Shown: positions 7,064-8,118 of the stretch, piece after piece
Position numbering within the stretch: position 1 is the first letter of the stretch
Layout: every line of letters begins with the position of its first letter
Source: Comamonadaceae bacterium
Lineage (GTDB): Bacteria; Pseudomonadota; Gammaproteobacteria; Burkholderiales; Burkholderiaceae_C
Assembly: GCA_947478935.1 (NCBI GenBank)
Contig: CANJXV010000107.1
Span: 1-8,118, forward strand
Reading direction: 5' to 3'
DNA length: 8,118 nt
The notes under the pieces: model-generated
Database searches by the model: none
What the model was told of the DNA's origin: nothing
The model's input: only the letters and a program-made list of their open reading frames with translations
Program-made: the position numbers and the translations under genes

Positions 7064-7090
7064 GGGCTAACTGTAGCGCGCCCGCAGTCC

Positions 7091-7110
7091 AAGCCCGCGT
7101 GGCGGGGCTT
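7091..7110. other. Hairpin in the region upstream of spoT
   Basis: Arms AAGCCCGC (7091-7098) and GCGGGGCTT (7102-7110) pair with a single bulged base around a 3-base loop. It lies between the LivK-gene terminator and the spoT start codon, in the only space (7064-7119) where a spoT promoter and leader can be. No T-tract follows on either strand. It may be a second half of a tandem terminator or part of the spoT leader. No confident -35/-10 pair was found here. Confidence 0.3.
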
Positions 7111-7119
7111 TGAACCGTG

Positions 7120-7153
7120 AAAAAAAGCCGCTTGGCGATGCGCCAGGCGGCTT
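7120..7153 (-). terminator. Strong rho-independent terminator of the LivK-type gene
   Basis: Arms 7125-7137 and 7141-7153 form a 13-bp stem with one G/T wobble and a 3-base ATG/CAT loop. The core is GGC-rich, and on the minus strand the stem runs into seven consecutive T (7126-7120). It starts 47 bases after the TAA stop of the binding-protein gene ending at 7200. This is the clearest intrinsic terminator in the window, and it uncouples that gene from spoT. Confidence 0.9.
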
Positions 7154-7199
7154 GAACATAAGGGGCGCTGGGGCGAACCCGTACCCGCTAGGAGGATTT

Positions 7200-8118
7200 T
7201 TATTTCACGCTGGAAGCGCTGACATAGCCCGACACGACTTTCCACTTGCCGTCCTGGAGTTGCGACAATCGCGAGGCATCGCTGCCCAGTCGCTTGGTAG
7301 CACTGAACGTGGCTTTGGCGCCGCCGAACATATCGGGCTCAAGCACCATGGTATCCATGGCCTTGATAAAGCTATCGGTGGTCAGGTTCTTACCGGCCTT
7401 GGCAGCGCCTGCTGCAAAGCTGTTGATGATGATGTAGCCATAGACCGAGAACACCGTGGGGTCCTCATTGAACATGGTTTTATATTTATTGGCCCAAAAG
7501 CGGATGGGCTGCGAGGCCTCGTCCAAATAAGGGTTTTGCACCGTCATAGTGGCATAAAAACCGTCCATGGCCTTGCCGCCAATTTTGTGGATCAGGTCGG
7601 TGTAAGCGGCGCTAGAGCCCACGAAGATCGGGTTAAAGCCCAGCTTGCGCGCGGTACCGATGGCTCCAATGGTTTCGCGAATGATGGTGCCCAGGACCAC
7701 CATGTCGCAACCGCTGGCTTGCAGCTTGGAGATTTGCGAGGAAAAGTCGGTAGCGCCACGTTTGTAGGTCGTTTTTTCGGTGAACTCCATATTCATGGCC
7801 TTAAGACCCGCTTCCGCGCCACGGAACACTTCCAGACCGAAGTCATCGTCTTGGTACATGGTGCAAACTTTTTTCGCGCCTTTTTCCTTGATCAAAGACG
7901 GCAGAGTAATTCGCATCTGGTCATAGTATGTGGCGGCGAAGGAGTATTTCAGCCGGTCCAGCGGCTCGTACATTTCGCGCGCCGCCGTAATGGGGAAAAA
8001 GTTCACCACATTCTTTTCGAACTGCACCGGCATAGCCGCCAAGTTTTGCGCCGTGCCGATGTGGCCAGCCATGATAAAAATCTTGTCCTGGTTCACCAGC
8101 TTTTGCGCTGCCAGCACC
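7200..8118 (-). CDS. LivK-type branched-chain amino-acid ABC transporter substrate-binding protein (N-terminus cut by window edge)
   Basis: This is the C-terminal 305 residues of a type I periplasmic binding protein (Peripla_BP_6, LivK/leucine-binding family), which delivers amino acids or related compounds to a HAAT-type ABC importer (LivHMGF). Seen in the sequence: KGAKKVCTMYQDDDFGLEVF (79-98 of the visible part), a typical second-lobe strand and loop; KRGATDFSSQISKLQASGCD (119-138), the characteristic family signature; and FNPIFVGSSAAYTDL (161-175). The end, DGKWKVVSGYVSASSVK, is a usual C-terminus. Family members are about 380-400 residues, so roughly 75-90 residues, including the signal peptide, lie past 8118. 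The GTG at 8115-8117 is probably an internal valine and not the start. The ligand cannot be named; relatives bind branched-chain amino acids, aromatic acids or amides. Its transporter genes are not in view. The stop is TAA, followed by a strong terminator. Confidence 0.88.
   Translation of the reverse strand, partial: VLAAQKLVNQDKIFIMAGHIGTAQNLAAMPVQFEKNVVNFFPITAAREMYEPLDRLKYSFAATYYDQMRITLPSLIKEKGAKKVCTMYQDDDFGLEVFRGAEAGLKAMNMEFTEKTTYKRGATDFSSQISKLQASGCDMVVLGTIIRETIGAIGTARKLGFNPIFVGSSAAYTDLIHKIGGKAMDGFYATMTVQNPYLDEASQPIRFWANKYKTMFNEDPTVFSVYGYIIINSFAAGAAKAGKNLTTDSFIKAMDTMVLEPDMFGGAKATFSATKRLGSDASRLSQLQDGKWKVVSGYVSASSVK

Noticed and set aside
1..8118. A new defence, mobile or biosynthetic system
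   Set aside because: All substantial genes belong to recognised families with housekeeping or transport roles. There is no transposase, integrase, CRISPR array, toxin-antitoxin pair or clustered unknown gene.

Overview
The window looks like a stretch of ordinary chromosome from a betaproteobacterium, most likely Burkholderiales and close to Comamonadaceae. This rests on the Burkholderiales-like character of the SpoT, GreB and FtsY proteins, the moderately high GC content, and a dispersed extragenic repeat at the left end of a type common in that family. The assignment comes from recalled family features, not from a database search.

Layout from left to right. Positions 1-315 hold no convincing gene. 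They contain a GC-rich hairpin-forming repeat (about 44-205), then an AT-rich stretch with a second hairpin. Next are three genes on the minus strand: a membrane-anchored strictosidine-synthase-like beta-propeller protein (316-1419), a YnjB-type ABC transporter solute-binding protein (1574-2842), and ftsY, the SRP receptor (2907-3941). In transcription order this is ftsY, ynjB-like, propeller gene. A 133-bp divergent region carrying a perfect 16-bp palindrome separates ftsY from greB (4075-4647, plus strand), a transcript-cleavage factor. greB converges on a full-length bifunctional (p)ppGpp synthetase/hydrolase gene, spoT (4835-7063, minus). Upstream of spoT, a strong intrinsic terminator (7120-7153) closes a minus-strand LivK-type amino-acid-binding protein gene (7200 to beyond 8118), which the window edge cuts at its N-terminus.

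Functionally the window mixes housekeeping genes with transport and unassigned accessory genes. The housekeeping genes cover protein targeting to the membrane (FtsY), rescue of backtracked RNA polymerase (GreB) and the stringent response (SpoT). The two binding proteins have no permease or ATPase partner in view, although the LivK partners could lie past the right edge. The strong terminator implies that spoT has its own promoter, separate from the LivK gene.

I found no mobile element, CRISPR array, tRNA, rRNA or phage gene, and nothing that looks like an undescribed multi-gene system. The most useful second looks are the repeat at the left end, the palindrome between ftsY and greB, and the solitary ynjB-like gene.
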